Shown in pieces: positions 1 through 7,690 of a stretch of DNA of 30,112 nt (the first letter of the stretch is position 1; each line of letters opens with the position of its first letter). The DNA lies in NCBI GenBank assembly GCA_000403035.1, contig AQSL01000140.1:1-30112 (forward strand), written 5' to 3'. Origin of the DNA: Candidatus Latescibacter anaerobius SCGC AAA252-E07 (GTDB lineage Bacteria; Latescibacterota; Latescibacteria; Latescibacterales; Latescibacteraceae). Both the position numbers and the translations under genes were made by a program. A model generated the notes under the pieces. The model did not search any database. It was not told the origin of the DNA and saw only the letters and a list, made by a program, of their open reading frames with translations.

Positions 1-95
1 TACCAAGCATTTCTTCACCGACATAAATGTTTAACCACACGGTTGAAATATCAGCTATGATGCATAACGGTGTAGCGAAGTTTACAATCTCCCCT
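1..95. repeat. Left arm of a 95-bp exact inverted repeat
   Basis: These bases are the exact reverse complement of 7299-7393 (paired coordinates sum to 7394). The match can be extended to 101 with one mismatch (96 against 7298). The repeat encodes hlyD codons around EIVNFATPLCIIADIS. Because it starts at base 1, its true left limit cannot be seen. Confidence 0.97.
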
Positions 96-709
96 TGTTC
101 TGCGTATTTTTCAAGCACGACTCCATCTGCCGGGCATACAACCTTACCGTCATCAATACTTCTGTCAAGCAGGCGCAGATTGGCTTCAATTTTTTCACGT
201 TTCGCCTGAAGCGAAGCAAGGCGGGTTTCAATCACTGCAAGCTGCTTTTCCGCGGTGCGAAGTCTTGATTCGCTCAAAGCGTATTCGGTTTCCGTTTTAT
301 CAAACTGCTCTTTTGTTGCAGCGTTCTGATTAAATAGATTTGAAACTCTGTCACGGGTTTTCCTTGCATTTTCAAGAGTGATAGAAGCCTGCAAGACAGA
401 TTCCCTGGCAAGAATAATTTCTTTCTCAAAAATATTTTCGTTCCAGTGCAATTCCACCAGATCCTTTGAAACCGCGTCTCTTTGAAGCACTGATTGTTCA
501 ACATCAATTTCAGCGATAATCCGGTCTTTCCGTAGATAATCGCCTTCCTCGAAAGCAAGGCGGACCAGCTTCCCGCGGGTCTCTGCGCTGACAGTTATTT
601 CTCTGGCTTCAATTATTCCGGACCCGGCAAACGAATTCGTTTCATCGGTAGTACAACCTGAAATGAACAAAATTGTTACCGCGATTGTTCCTGACAAAAA
701 TCTATTCAT
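1..709 (-). pseudogene. HlyD-type periplasmic adaptor lipoprotein, N-terminal two thirds (cut by window edge)
   Basis: This is the membrane-fusion subunit of an ABC efflux pump, linking inner-membrane permeases to TolC. Translating the minus strand from the ATG at 709 gives 236 open codons to the window edge. A lipoprotein signal ends FISGC (Cys19). A first biotinyl/lipoyl-like half follows at about 33-70, then a long alpha-helical hairpin at about 75-185, then the start of the second lipoyl half (VVCPADGVVLEKY). The start overlaps the tolC stop by 8 nt and has a strong GGAGGTGAT Shine-Dalgarno, so translation is probably coupled. The last 95 nt recur exactly, inverted, at 7299-7393, where the missing C-terminal third continues. 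Joined there, the frame is kept and the whole protein would be 314 aa, normal for YbhG-like adaptors. I call it partial or broken because the intact gene is not in the window. It may simply continue beyond the edge. Confidence 0.85.
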
Positions 710-2006
710 GATCACCTCCGGTATATCTTATTCCAAGTACATATTCAATTTTTGCCATACTGAGCCAGAGAGCAATTTTTGAAATAGAGCTCTCGTATGC
801 AGACTTTGTGAAAGCAGTGTGCGCGTTATCGTAATCTGTCTCGGTCGCCATACCTTCTCGATAAGCAGATTGTGTCAATTCCAATTGTTTTTTCGCCAAT
901 ATTCCCGCCTCTGCGGCCAGTTCCTTTCTTTTTTTAACTTCTTCGTAGCCGGAAAATGCTTCGGTTATCTGCTGTGAGACTATCAGTTTTAAGTTGTCAC
1001 GATTTCGTACAATCTTTCGTTTGTTTATGCGGGCTTTTTCAACCTCCCTGTTAATGTTTCCCCAATCCCATAGAGTACAGCTTAAAAGCACACCGCTTGA
1101 GAAGTAATCCATCCATTCGTTTGCAGGCATGTCAAGACCCGGTTTACCGTAGTTATATCTCCCAAACAGCCCGATATTGGGCATAATATCAGCACGTGCA
1201 GCTCTTGCTTTCTGTTCCGAAGCTTCAATTGCCGCATCGAACGCTTTGAATTCCGGACGCAATGCGAACGCTTTACCGAAATTTTTCGTTTCCACATTTT
1301 CAAAGTCATTTTCATTCCATGTCACAATCACTTCATCATCAGGAGCAAGACCGGTCATTCTTCTGAATACCGCTCGAGCCCGTTCAAGATCGGCATTTTT
1401 TGCGACCTTCTCCATCTCGGCGTTGGAAATTCTCAAACGGGCTTTGAGCACATCATTTTCAAGAGCCATCCCCTGCTCATGAAGAGCGCCGACATCATGG
1501 AAATGATTTTGCGCCTCAACAAGGGACGTTTGTGAAACTTTACAGGCATCCTCAGCCATAATCACATTGAAAAATGCCGCTTTTGCCTGAAACTCGACCT
1601 CTAAACCGGCAGCATCCGCTTCATGTAAAAACATCGATGAGCGGTCCCTGCCGGCTTCTTTTAACGCCTTTAAACGACCGCCGTCATATAGAAGCTGATG
1701 AAAGGAGACATTCATATCATACGAATCATAATCCCCGAAACGGACGGACTTGAAAGGAAGGTCGATTTTCATCACCTCGCTCACATAATTTGCACCGGCA
1801 GAAAACCTGAAACTGGGAAACCATCCCTTTTCTGCAGTGAGTGCGTCAAGATATGCCTCATCAGCTTCAAGCTTTTCAACGGCGACAAGGTTTGATGTGT
1901 TCAAAGCTGTATCGACCGTTCGATTAAGTGTCCATATTTCGGCATATACGGGGAAAGATGATATGAATATGCTTATTACCATTACCAGGAAAAGTGTGTG
2001 GTTCAT
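702..2006 (-). CDS. TolC-family outer-membrane efflux protein
   Basis: This is the outer-membrane channel of a tripartite efflux system. The 434-aa product begins with a Sec signal peptide (hydrophobic core LFLVMVISIFISSF, probable cleavage after VYA). The mature part is mostly long amphipathic helices in two related halves, as in the OEP family; the first half starts WTLNRTVDTALNTSN and the second contains LRPEFKAFDAAIEASEQKAR. The length is normal for a TolC homologue. The ATG overlaps the tetR stop (ATGA, 4 nt) and has a GGAG in range; its own 3' end overlaps the adaptor start. These overlaps make tetR-tolC-hlyD one transcript, so repression by the TetR protein should cover it. The substrate cannot be deduced from this gene. 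Confidence 0.9.
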   Translation of the reverse strand: MNHTLFLVMVISIFISSFPVYAEIWTLNRTVDTALNTSNLVAVEKLEADEAYLDALTAEKGWFPSFRFSAGANYVSEVMKIDLPFKSVRFGDYDSYDMNVSFHQLLYDGGRLKALKEAGRDRSSMFLHEADAAGLEVEFQAKAAFFNVIMAEDACKVSQTSLVEAQNHFHDVGALHEQGMALENDVLKARLRISNAEMEKVAKNADLERARAVFRRMTGLAPDDEVIVTWNENDFENVETKNFGKAFALRPEFKAFDAAIEASEQKARAARADIMPNIGLFGRYNYGKPGLDMPANEWMDYFSSGVLLSCTLWDWGNINREVEKARINKRKIVRNRDNLKLIVSQQITEAFSGYEEVKKRKELAAEAGILAKKQLELTQSAYREGMATETDYDNAHTAFTKSAYESSISKIALWLSMAKIEYVLGIRYTGGDHE

Positions 2007-2629
2007 TTGGGCAACTCCGGAAGTTTGTGTAAACCATTCATGAGCAAATCAAGGACATAATCAACTCGTTTCATTTCAAAATCCTCGGAATCAATATTCG
2101 GGATAATCAGTTTCACTAACGGCTTCCCAAGAAAATAGAAAATATTAAGACTCATTATATTTACAATTGTCTGAAACGGATCGACATTTCGGATTTCACC
2201 TTTTTTTCGGGCACTTTCGAGAGATTTCAGCAATTCATTCCGAAGTGTTCCGAGGGCTTCGGTACAATCCAGCAGTATTTCAGATGGTTCATTTTCGAAT
2301 TTTATAAACTCGCGGGCAATAAATTTTACTATGAACGGTTTTTCACGTAAGAGAGCAATATGCTCGCGAACAAATGTTTCAATCTTTGGAAGACCGGGTT
2401 CAGTAAGAGATAGTTTCTGTTTTATGGCTTCTATATAATCCTCAACTAATTTTTTAAAAGCTGTTTTGTATAAATTATCCTTTGAACCGAAATAGTAAAA
2501 TATCAATGCCTTATTAATTTCTGCTTTCTGTGCGATTTCGGATGTGCTGACACCGTCTTTCCCACATTCTCCGAAGAGAGTTTTTGCAGTTTCAAGTATA
2601 TGAAGTTCAGTTTCTTTCCCGTACTTCAT
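2003..2629 (-). CDS. TetR-family transcriptional repressor of the efflux operon
   Basis: The 208-aa product has an N-terminal TetR DNA-binding domain with the helix-turn-helix around residues 27-50 (VSTSEIAQKAEINKALIFYY, then FGSKDNLY). A helical ligand-binding and dimerisation domain makes up the rest. The start has a strong AAGGAGG Shine-Dalgarno seven bases upstream. Between that site and a good sigma70 promoter lie two adjacent palindromes (2646-2657 and 2657-2672), which fit a TetR operator. The gene is the first in an operon with tolC and hlyD, so it most likely represses itself and the pump until a pump substrate binds. The ligand is unknown. The family call is firm; the operator assignment is inference from position and symmetry. 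Confidence 0.92.
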   Translation of the reverse strand: MKYGKETELHILETAKTLFGECGKDGVSTSEIAQKAEINKALIFYYFGSKDNLYKTAFKKLVEDYIEAIKQKLSLTEPGLPKIETFVREHIALLREKPFIVKFIAREFIKFENEPSEILLDCTEALGTLRNELLKSLESARKKGEIRNVDPFQTIVNIMSLNIFYFLGKPLVKLIIPNIDSEDFEMKRVDYVLDLLMNGLHKLPELPK

Positions 2630-2645
2630 GGGTAAACCTCCTTTT

Positions 2646-2672
2646 AACCAATTGGTTTAACCTTTTGGTTAA
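2646..2672 (-). promoter_or_regulatory. Probable double TetR operator
   Basis: On the minus strand there are two abutting palindromes. One is TTAACC-AAAA-GGTTAA (2657-2672); the other is the perfect AACCAATTGGTT (2646-2657). They sit just downstream of the tetR -10 box and run up to the Shine-Dalgarno, where a bound repressor would block initiation. The shared AACC/GGTT arms suggest one protein binds both. Confidence 0.75.
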
Positions 2673-2677
2673 TTCCT

Positions 2678-2705
2678 AATATATCTTATTTTCTAAAACT
2701 GTCAA
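2678..2705 (-). promoter_or_regulatory. Sigma70-type promoter of tetR-tolC-hlyD
   Basis: The minus strand carries a consensus -35 TTGACA (2700-2705), a 16-bp spacer and a -10 TATATT (2678-2683). Transcription should start within a few bases of the operator palindromes, giving a leader of about 40 nt before the tetR ATG. Confidence 0.7.
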
Positions 2706-2967
2706 TAGCTATTTTCATGTTCATGTGTTTTGTCCTTTTGTGGCAAAAGGATTTCATGCATAACTCAATTATTTGAACATGAGATGGATACGGAATACAT
2801 ACAGCAATTATTATTTTGCTTATTGTTGATACCTGAAAGCTTTGAATGTTTAAAAAAGAGCGGGGGAAAGGATTTTTAAGAATATTATTGCTTGTGCATG
2901 AAGTTATTATATGTGATATTAAAACCTTTGTTATCCGGTTTTCACATTGAGTGTGTACGTTAAAAAT
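2706..2967. other. Intergenic stretch with no recognised feature
   Basis: AT-rich DNA lies between the tetR promoter and repeat copy A. Short open frames occur on the minus strand, but none has a convincing ribosome-binding site or recognisable product. A plus-strand promoter for the small membrane protein may be here, but I could not single out a strong one. Confidence 0.5.
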
Positions 2968-3147
2968 GTGGTGAAAAACCACCTTCGTAGAGGAACATGC
3001 TGTCAAGGGTCAGTGGGAAGCACTGATTTACGTGCCCTCCAGTCAGGTCGAAGAGACCGATTTGTCGGGTCGAATAGACCGATGACAGCGACGAAGTAAT
3101 AGATTTCATACATAGGCGCGTGAAAAAGGACTTTTTAACCGCCCTCT
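2968..3147 (+). repeat. Dispersed palindromic repeat, copy A (long form)
   Basis: The copy has three modules. The left end is a small hairpin, GTGGTgaaaaACCAC. The core begins GCTGTCAAGGGTCAG and ends GATGACAGC, and includes the long-form insert with GGTCGAAGAGACC and GTCGGGTCGAATAGACC. The right end is the terminal hairpin GTGAAAAAGGACTTTTTAAC followed by GCCCTC. The same order recurs in copy F and, inverted, in copy C. It lies directly upstream of the 47-aa membrane protein gene. Confidence 0.88.
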
Positions 3148-3167
3148 TAAACGGAAGGAATAGTTTC

Positions 3168-3311
3168 ATGGATCCGAAAAAAATCATAAACCATCCTGAC
3201 TGGGAAATTTACTGGCCGAAACGTATCACATGGGTTGGGTTTCTTATAGCATTGGCAGTGGTAATTTTTATTATGATTGCAACTATGTTTATTGCGAAAA
3301 TCGGCGCCTGA
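3168..3311 (+). CDS. Small single-span membrane protein, probable symporter accessory subunit
   Basis: The 47-aa product starts MDPKKIINHPDWEIYWPKR and continues as one transmembrane helix (about residues 20-43). I chose the ATG at 3168 because GGAAGGA precedes it at good spacing. A longer in-frame GTG at 3120 lies inside repeat copy A and is probably spurious. The gene is followed on the same strand, across repeat copy B, by an SSS symporter. Several symporter families use short one- or two-helix partners (for example YjcH-type proteins next to ActP), so a partner role is inferred from size, topology and position only. I do not recognise a named family. Confidence 0.65.
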   Translation: MDPKKIINHPDWEIYWPKRITWVGFLIALAVVIFIMIATMFIAKIGA

Positions 3312-3332
3312 TTAATCATAGAATACATTTTA

Positions 3333-3468
3333 GGAGGGTGGTGAAAAAATCCTTTTTCACGCACCCCGTAATGAAATATATATCGTTTGTTGCTGTAAAG
3401 GGCTTGTAAATCAACGCTTTGAGCTGACCCTTGACAGCTTATATCCTAAACCTTATAGTTTTTCACAG
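3333..3468 (-). repeat. Dispersed palindromic repeat, copy B (short form, inverted)
   Basis: Read on the minus strand this copy is nearly identical to copy D over its whole 136 bp, including GTGAAAAACTATAAGGTTTA, the GCTGTCAAGGG core, ACGATATATATTTCATTAC and the terminal GTGAAAAA hairpin. It lacks the GGTCGA insert of the long form. It occupies almost all the space between the small membrane protein gene and the symporter gene. Confidence 0.9.
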
Positions 3469-3489
3469 GACTTTTAGAAAAGGATACGT

Positions 3490-4968
3490 ATGTTAGGACT
3501 TCATCCTCTGGATATTGCAGTAATTTGCGGCTATCTGCTTTTAATCGTTTTTATTGGATTGTGGGCATCAAGAACGGTCAAGAAGACCGGGGATTTCTTT
3601 CTGGCCGGGAGAAGACTCGGCAAGTTCATGACCGCCATGTTGAATTTTGGCACCGGAACTCATTCCGATCAGGCGGTCGGTGTTGTATCGAAAGTATATG
3701 AGGTCGGTCTTGCCGGTATCTGGTACCAGTGGCTCTGGCTGATGAAAACGCCTTTTGATTGGGTTATGTCTGCCATCTGGCGACGTCTTCGTATCGTTAC
3801 CACTGCTGATTATTTTAACAACCGTTACAATCAAAGCGTTGCCACCCTGTATGCCTGTTTGGCAATAGTGATTCTCATGCAGAACATCGGGACAATGCTT
3901 CTGGGTTCGAGCCGTGTCTTTGTTGCGGTTACAGGGGGGCATATACCTTTCGGAATTGCAGTGTTTGGCATGACGTTTCTGTTTGTTGTGTATGGTATGG
4001 CAGGCGGATTCGTTGCCGCTGCTCTTACCGATGTACTCCAGGGGATATTAACAATCGTGCTTTCATTTTTGATTCTCCCTTTTGCCTTTATACGAATTGG
4101 AGGAATGAGCGGACTTCATGAAAAACTCTCCGGTGCGAACACTGATTTATTCAGTCTTGTTGCCCCCGGTGAAATCACGGTGTTTTTCATTTTTATGGCA
4201 ACCCTGAACGGTATCATTAATATTTCGGTGCAGCCGCATCAGATACCTATTGCGGTAGCTTGTAAAACTGAAATGGAAAGCCGTATCGGGGTTACCTATG
4301 GTATACTTATCAAGCGTATATGCACGGTAGCCTGGGCATTTACCGGGCTTTGCGCAATTGCTCTTCTACCCGGACTTGATAATTCCGACCATGCTTTTGG
4401 AGAAATTGTTAAGCTTGTTCTTCCGGTTGGGCTTGTGGGACTCCTGCTTGCCTCGGTTCTTGCAGCGGTTCAGTCTACCTGCGATGCGTTAATGGTTACT
4501 GCTTCGGGAATTTTTACCAGGAATATATACCGTGTCTATTTCGAAAAAAATAGAACGGATAAACATTATCTCTCTGTGGGGAGAATATCTTCATTATTTG
4601 TTGTTGCAGGGGGGCTTTCGTTTGCATTTTTCATGCCGAATGTGGTTGCCGCTCTCGAGCTTTTCTGGAAAATTCCGGCACTCATGGGAATACCCTTCTG
4701 GATGGGTATTGTATGGAGGAGAGCCAATCCGGTTTCAGTCTGGGTGAGCTTTAGTGCCGCCACGGCGGTATTTTTATCCTGTGAACTGGGACTGTTCAAA
4801 CTTTCGCTTCCCTGGGAAATGGTTGCATACCTGTCTGCAGGTTTAGCAGGCGGAATTATCACGGGACTTGTTACAAAACCACAGCCAAAGGAGCAGCTTG
4901 ATATATTTTATACGAATCTCAATACCCCTGTTGACAAAATTGAACACCTTGCTTCCGATAACATGTAA
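3490..4968 (+). CDS. Sodium:solute symporter (SSS family)
   Basis: The 492-aa inner-membrane protein has 12-13 predicted hydrophobic spans. The N-terminal pattern is typical of the family: a first helix (IAVICGYLLLIVFIGLWAS), then the conserved GDFFLAGRRLGKF loop, then the helix carrying GTGTHSDQAVGVVSKVYEVG where Na+ and substrate residues lie. The length is normal. AAAAGG precedes the ATG. The substrate is not identifiable: this protein is clearly different from the SglT-type symporter at 19713-21248 and lacks its sugar-site sequence. The small membrane protein just upstream may be its partner. Repeat copies A, B and C surround the pair, and a mutated or regulated junction through copy B is possible. 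Confidence 0.9.
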   Translation: MLGLHPLDIAVICGYLLLIVFIGLWASRTVKKTGDFFLAGRRLGKFMTAMLNFGTGTHSDQAVGVVSKVYEVGLAGIWYQWLWLMKTPFDWVMSAIWRRLRIVTTADYFNNRYNQSVATLYACLAIVILMQNIGTMLLGSSRVFVAVTGGHIPFGIAVFGMTFLFVVYGMAGGFVAAALTDVLQGILTIVLSFLILPFAFIRIGGMSGLHEKLSGANTDLFSLVAPGEITVFFIFMATLNGIINISVQPHQIPIAVACKTEMESRIGVTYGILIKRICTVAWAFTGLCAIALLPGLDNSDHAFGEIVKLVLPVGLVGLLLASVLAAVQSTCDALMVTASGIFTRNIYRVYFEKNRTDKHYLSVGRISSLFVVAGGLSFAFFMPNVVAALELFWKIPALMGIPFWMGIVWRRANPVSVWVSFSAATAVFLSCELGLFKLSLPWEMVAYLSAGLAGGIITGLVTKPQPKEQLDIFYTNLNTPVDKIEHLASDNM

Positions 4969-5034
4969 CGGAAAGCATGGATAAAGGGGTTCGCTGACCT
5001 TTCTATGCTGAAGTGGAAAACATGTGATACATAC

Positions 5035-5230
5035 GAGGGCGGCGAAAAATTCTTTTCACGCACCCCTGTATGAATTATATGACTGTATTGCTGTCATCGG
5101 TCTATTCGACCCGACAAGTCGATCTCGTCGACCCGAAGGAAGGGCACAACAAGCCGGCTATTGATAGCTCATTATCCCGAAGGTATGGGTTTTTCACCAG
5201 ACGTATAAAATATGGTGTGGTTTTTTACCA
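5035..5230 (-). repeat. Dispersed palindromic repeat, copy C (long form, inverted, diverged)
   Basis: On the plus strand the copy opens with GAGGGCGGCGAAAAATTC and TTTTCACGCACCCC (terminal hairpin). It passes GCTGTCATCGGTCTATTCGA and the GTCGACCCGAAGG segment, and ends near GGTTTTTTACCA. The core stem is weaker than in copies D and F because the CCCTTGACAGC arm has decayed to GATAGCTC. It lies downstream of the symporter gene. Confidence 0.8.
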
Positions 5231-5461
5231 TTCACTCAAACATCTTTCATCTTCCGTCCGGTTCGCTTTGCCAATCCTTTTTCAGCAGTTTTTATCGAAT
5301 ATCTTCTCGGATTCTCCTTCCATCGTTAAACCTTTTCTACATAGTAAATGTCAGAAAAGAGTACAGACATACGGTAGATTCTCTCAAAGAAAGATATGAA
5401 AACACAATCATGGCATCCGCATAACATCACCGTAAACGAATAACAACGGATTTGTAATACT
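5231..5461. other. Intergenic stretch between repeat copy C and the glycosyltransferase
   Basis: No recognisable gene, strong promoter or RNA was found here. Overlapping open frames run out of the repeat but have no family resemblance and no clear ribosome-binding site. With copy C, this leaves about 490 bp between the symporter and the next gene. Confidence 0.5.
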
Positions 5462-7294
5462 ATGGGGATGTCTTCATGGATTCAGAATCCCGGGAAAAAT
5501 AAAATGAACGTCCTTTTACAGAAGCGAACCATTTTTTTCTCTTTCCTCGCTGCCCTGATTGTGATACTTCACTTTGTTTTCCTGATGTCCTGTTTCGAGC
5601 CGGCAATATCCACTCCTGATGCAAACGGTTACTTTGGACAGGCGAAACTTATCGCTCATGAGCATCGGACATATTTTGAAACAGAATCTGTTTTACAATA
5701 TGTGGGACATCATTGGCTCAAAGCAGATGATACCAGGTATTTCTCCAGATACCCGCCCGGATTCCCGACAATACTGGCGGTAGTATATCGGATTTTCGGG
5801 CCGGAAGCAACACTGCTCATCAATCCCCTGATGGCCTCGCTTTCACTGTTTGCACTGTTTCTGGTGTGCCGGTTGTGGATTGGTGAGGGATGGGGACTTC
5901 TTGCAGCAGCCCTGATGGCGTTTAATCCGACCGCTAACCAGCATGCACTCGCAGGCGATTCTCATACCTCAACCCTGTTTTTCCTGATATGGGCACTGTT
6001 TTTTGTGGCTCGTTGGGAGAAAACACATTCGTTATGGTGGGCTTTCGGAACCGGTATATTTCTCGGGATTATTCCGGCGATTCGATACCCCGAAGCATTA
6101 TTCGTATTCGCATTCGGAATCTTTATGCTCCTGAATACGAAAGGTGACCGTGCAGCATGGCGTTCACTGATTGCCGGAGTGATCGGTTTCGCTCTTCCCT
6201 TTGGCGCTTTATGCGTTCGCAACCACTTTGCTTTCGGGGCATTCTGGGAAACGGGATATGGTTTTGTTGACGAGCAAAGAGTTTTTGGATGGGAATATCT
6301 CATCAGTCACGCGCTCCAATATCTGCTCAGACTTCAGGGGGAAGGGTGTGGTTTGCTCTTTGGGCTCGGCATAGTAGGAATAGCGGCTCTCTGCGCCCGC
6401 CATGACACATGGAAACGTGGAATTCTCCTGGCATCACTCGTCGTTCCTGTTACGGTGCTTTACATGTCGTATTTCTGGCCGGCTGACAATGCTTCTATGC
6501 GGTTTTTGCTGCCGACTTTTTTCATGTACACGATTGCGGGCGTATGGCTCCTGCAGATGATTGGCGAGCACCGTCACAGAGCGGCTTTGGCAGGATCAGC
6601 AGTGCTTCTTTTCGTAACGATCCTGTGGGGATTTCCCCTGTCAATACAATCCATGAAACTCCTTGAATATCCCAACGCAGCCCTGGCAGAGATTACCCGT
6701 GTGCTGAAGAATCGTGTTGCGCCGGGTAGCATCGTGATTGCCATCGACCCTATTAATCAGCATCTTGACTTCCTGGGATACTGGCGCCTGGCTGATGATT
6801 CTATCTTGATGCGGCATGACCTGAAATCTTTCCAGCCGTTTATGAAAGATAAGAACATGGCCAATGTTATGCAGCGAAACAGAATAGATGATGTTCAAAA
6901 ACGTTATGGAAACCTCGGCGGACACGAATTGTTCGTCGCCTTTTCACAGGATATCTGGAAATGGTCGGGTGAGCATCGAAAAGTGTACTGGATCTGCAGG
7001 GAAAGACAATATAACCTTTACCGTGATCAATTGAGTCAGCGGCACAAAATGAAGATAGTTGAGGAGATTGAACTCCCGGGAAGAAAGGTATCCCGTTCAG
7101 GTATGCCGGATAGGTTCGGAGCGCCGTTTGGACAGGCGGGAAGATCAATGAGAGGCCCGGGAGCACGTCAGCAACGGCCCTTTCTACAAGGCAAAGACAG
7201 TTTTGGCACGGGCAGCGCTATGGTTCGAAGATTTGAAGCTCTTGCGAACGATGAGCCGCTGCTTCTGGTTGAATGGACACGGGAAATTCCTTAG
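5462..7294 (+). CDS. GT-C glycosyltransferase (PMT/ArnT-like, GT39-type)
   Basis: The 610-aa multi-span membrane protein probably transfers a sugar from a lipid-phosphate donor on the outer face of the inner membrane. After the first transmembrane helix the first periplasmic loop carries STPDANGYF, where Asp53 fits the catalytic Asp of PMT/ArnT enzymes. It is followed by the SRYPPGFPTILAVVYRIFGP block typical of the group. About ten hydrophobic spans run to roughly residue 400; the rest is a soluble tail. The ATG at 5504 (MNVLLQKR) is an alternative start; neither has a strong Shine-Dalgarno. The TAG stop (7292-7294) overlaps the edge of the hlyD-derived inverted repeat, so the original C-terminus may be cut or altered. 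The acceptor is unknown, and no glycan gene cluster surrounds it. Confidence 0.8.
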   Translation: MGMSSWIQNPGKNKMNVLLQKRTIFFSFLAALIVILHFVFLMSCFEPAISTPDANGYFGQAKLIAHEHRTYFETESVLQYVGHHWLKADDTRYFSRYPPGFPTILAVVYRIFGPEATLLINPLMASLSLFALFLVCRLWIGEGWGLLAAALMAFNPTANQHALAGDSHTSTLFFLIWALFFVARWEKTHSLWWAFGTGIFLGIIPAIRYPEALFVFAFGIFMLLNTKGDRAAWRSLIAGVIGFALPFGALCVRNHFAFGAFWETGYGFVDEQRVFGWEYLISHALQYLLRLQGEGCGLLFGLGIVGIAALCARHDTWKRGILLASLVVPVTVLYMSYFWPADNASMRFLLPTFFMYTIAGVWLLQMIGEHRHRAALAGSAVLLFVTILWGFPLSIQSMKLLEYPNAALAEITRVLKNRVAPGSIVIAIDPINQHLDFLGYWRLADDSILMRHDLKSFQPFMKDKNMANVMQRNRIDDVQKRYGNLGGHELFVAFSQDIWKWSGEHRKVYWICRERQYNLYRDQLSQRHKMKIVEEIELPGRKVSRSGMPDRFGAPFGQAGRSMRGPGARQQRPFLQGKDSFGTGSAMVRRFEALANDEPLLLVEWTREIP

Positions 7295-7298
7295 AACC

Positions 7299-7393
7299 AG
7301 GGGAGATTGTAAACTTCGCTACACCGTTATGCATCATAGCTGATATTTCAACCGTGTGGTTAAACATTTATGTCGGTGAAGAAATGCTTGGTA
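7299..7393. repeat. Right arm of the 95-bp exact inverted repeat
   Basis: These bases are the exact reverse complement of 1-95, with a possible extension to 7293 through one mismatch. To its left is the end of the glycosyltransferase; to its right hlyD continues in frame. This is the rearrangement or misassembly junction. Confidence 0.97.
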
Positions 7394-7629
7394 AACTTGT
7401 TATCGGCGGGAAAGCGGATATTCGTGTCGACTCCCATCCTGATGTTGTGTTTGAGGGCAAAATTACCCGGATTTCACAGCGAGCAGAATTCACCCCGAAA
7501 AATGTCCAGACAAAAGATTCACGTGTCGACTTAGTGTATGCGGTAAAAATAACGACAGACAATCCGGAAGGGATATTCAAAATCGGTATGCCCGCTGATG
7601 TATATATAGAAGGTTTACAAAAGGATTGA
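7299..7629 (+). pseudogene. HlyD-type adaptor, C-terminal third (no start of its own)
   Basis: This fragment supplies the end of the adaptor that starts at 709 on the minus strand. The first 95 nt repeat that gene exactly. The following 236 nt add 78 codons and a TGA, with the beta-barrel/membrane-proximal sequence GGKADIRVDSHPDVVFEGKI and FKIGMPADVYIEGLQKD typical of HlyD ends. The open frame extends back to an ATG at 7273, but that lies inside the glycosyltransferase gene in another frame and gives only nine foreign residues, so I do not take it as a real start. It precedes the two ATPase genes by 61 bp, which is where an adaptor gene belongs in YbhGFSR-like operons. A short tail protein without its hairpin would not work as an adaptor. 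Confidence 0.85.
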
Positions 7630-7690
7630 AGGATGAAAACGTGAAAAATATATATATCGATTGTAAACCATAAATGATACGTTATTAATT

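Noticed and set aside
3120..3167. GTG-started extension of the small membrane protein to 63 aa
   Set aside because: The extra 16 codons lie inside the right end of repeat copy A, and the ATG at 3168 has the better ribosome-binding site.
5070..5399. 109-aa open frame starting in repeat copy C
   Set aside because: Its first part is translated repeat DNA; the same peptide appears by chance on the other strand of copy A, and nothing beyond matches a protein family.
7273..7298. ATG start giving the hlyD C-terminal fragment its own 118-aa gene
   Set aside because: The ATG is inside the glycosyltransferase coding sequence, has no useful ribosome-binding site, and the fragment lacks the adaptor hairpin.
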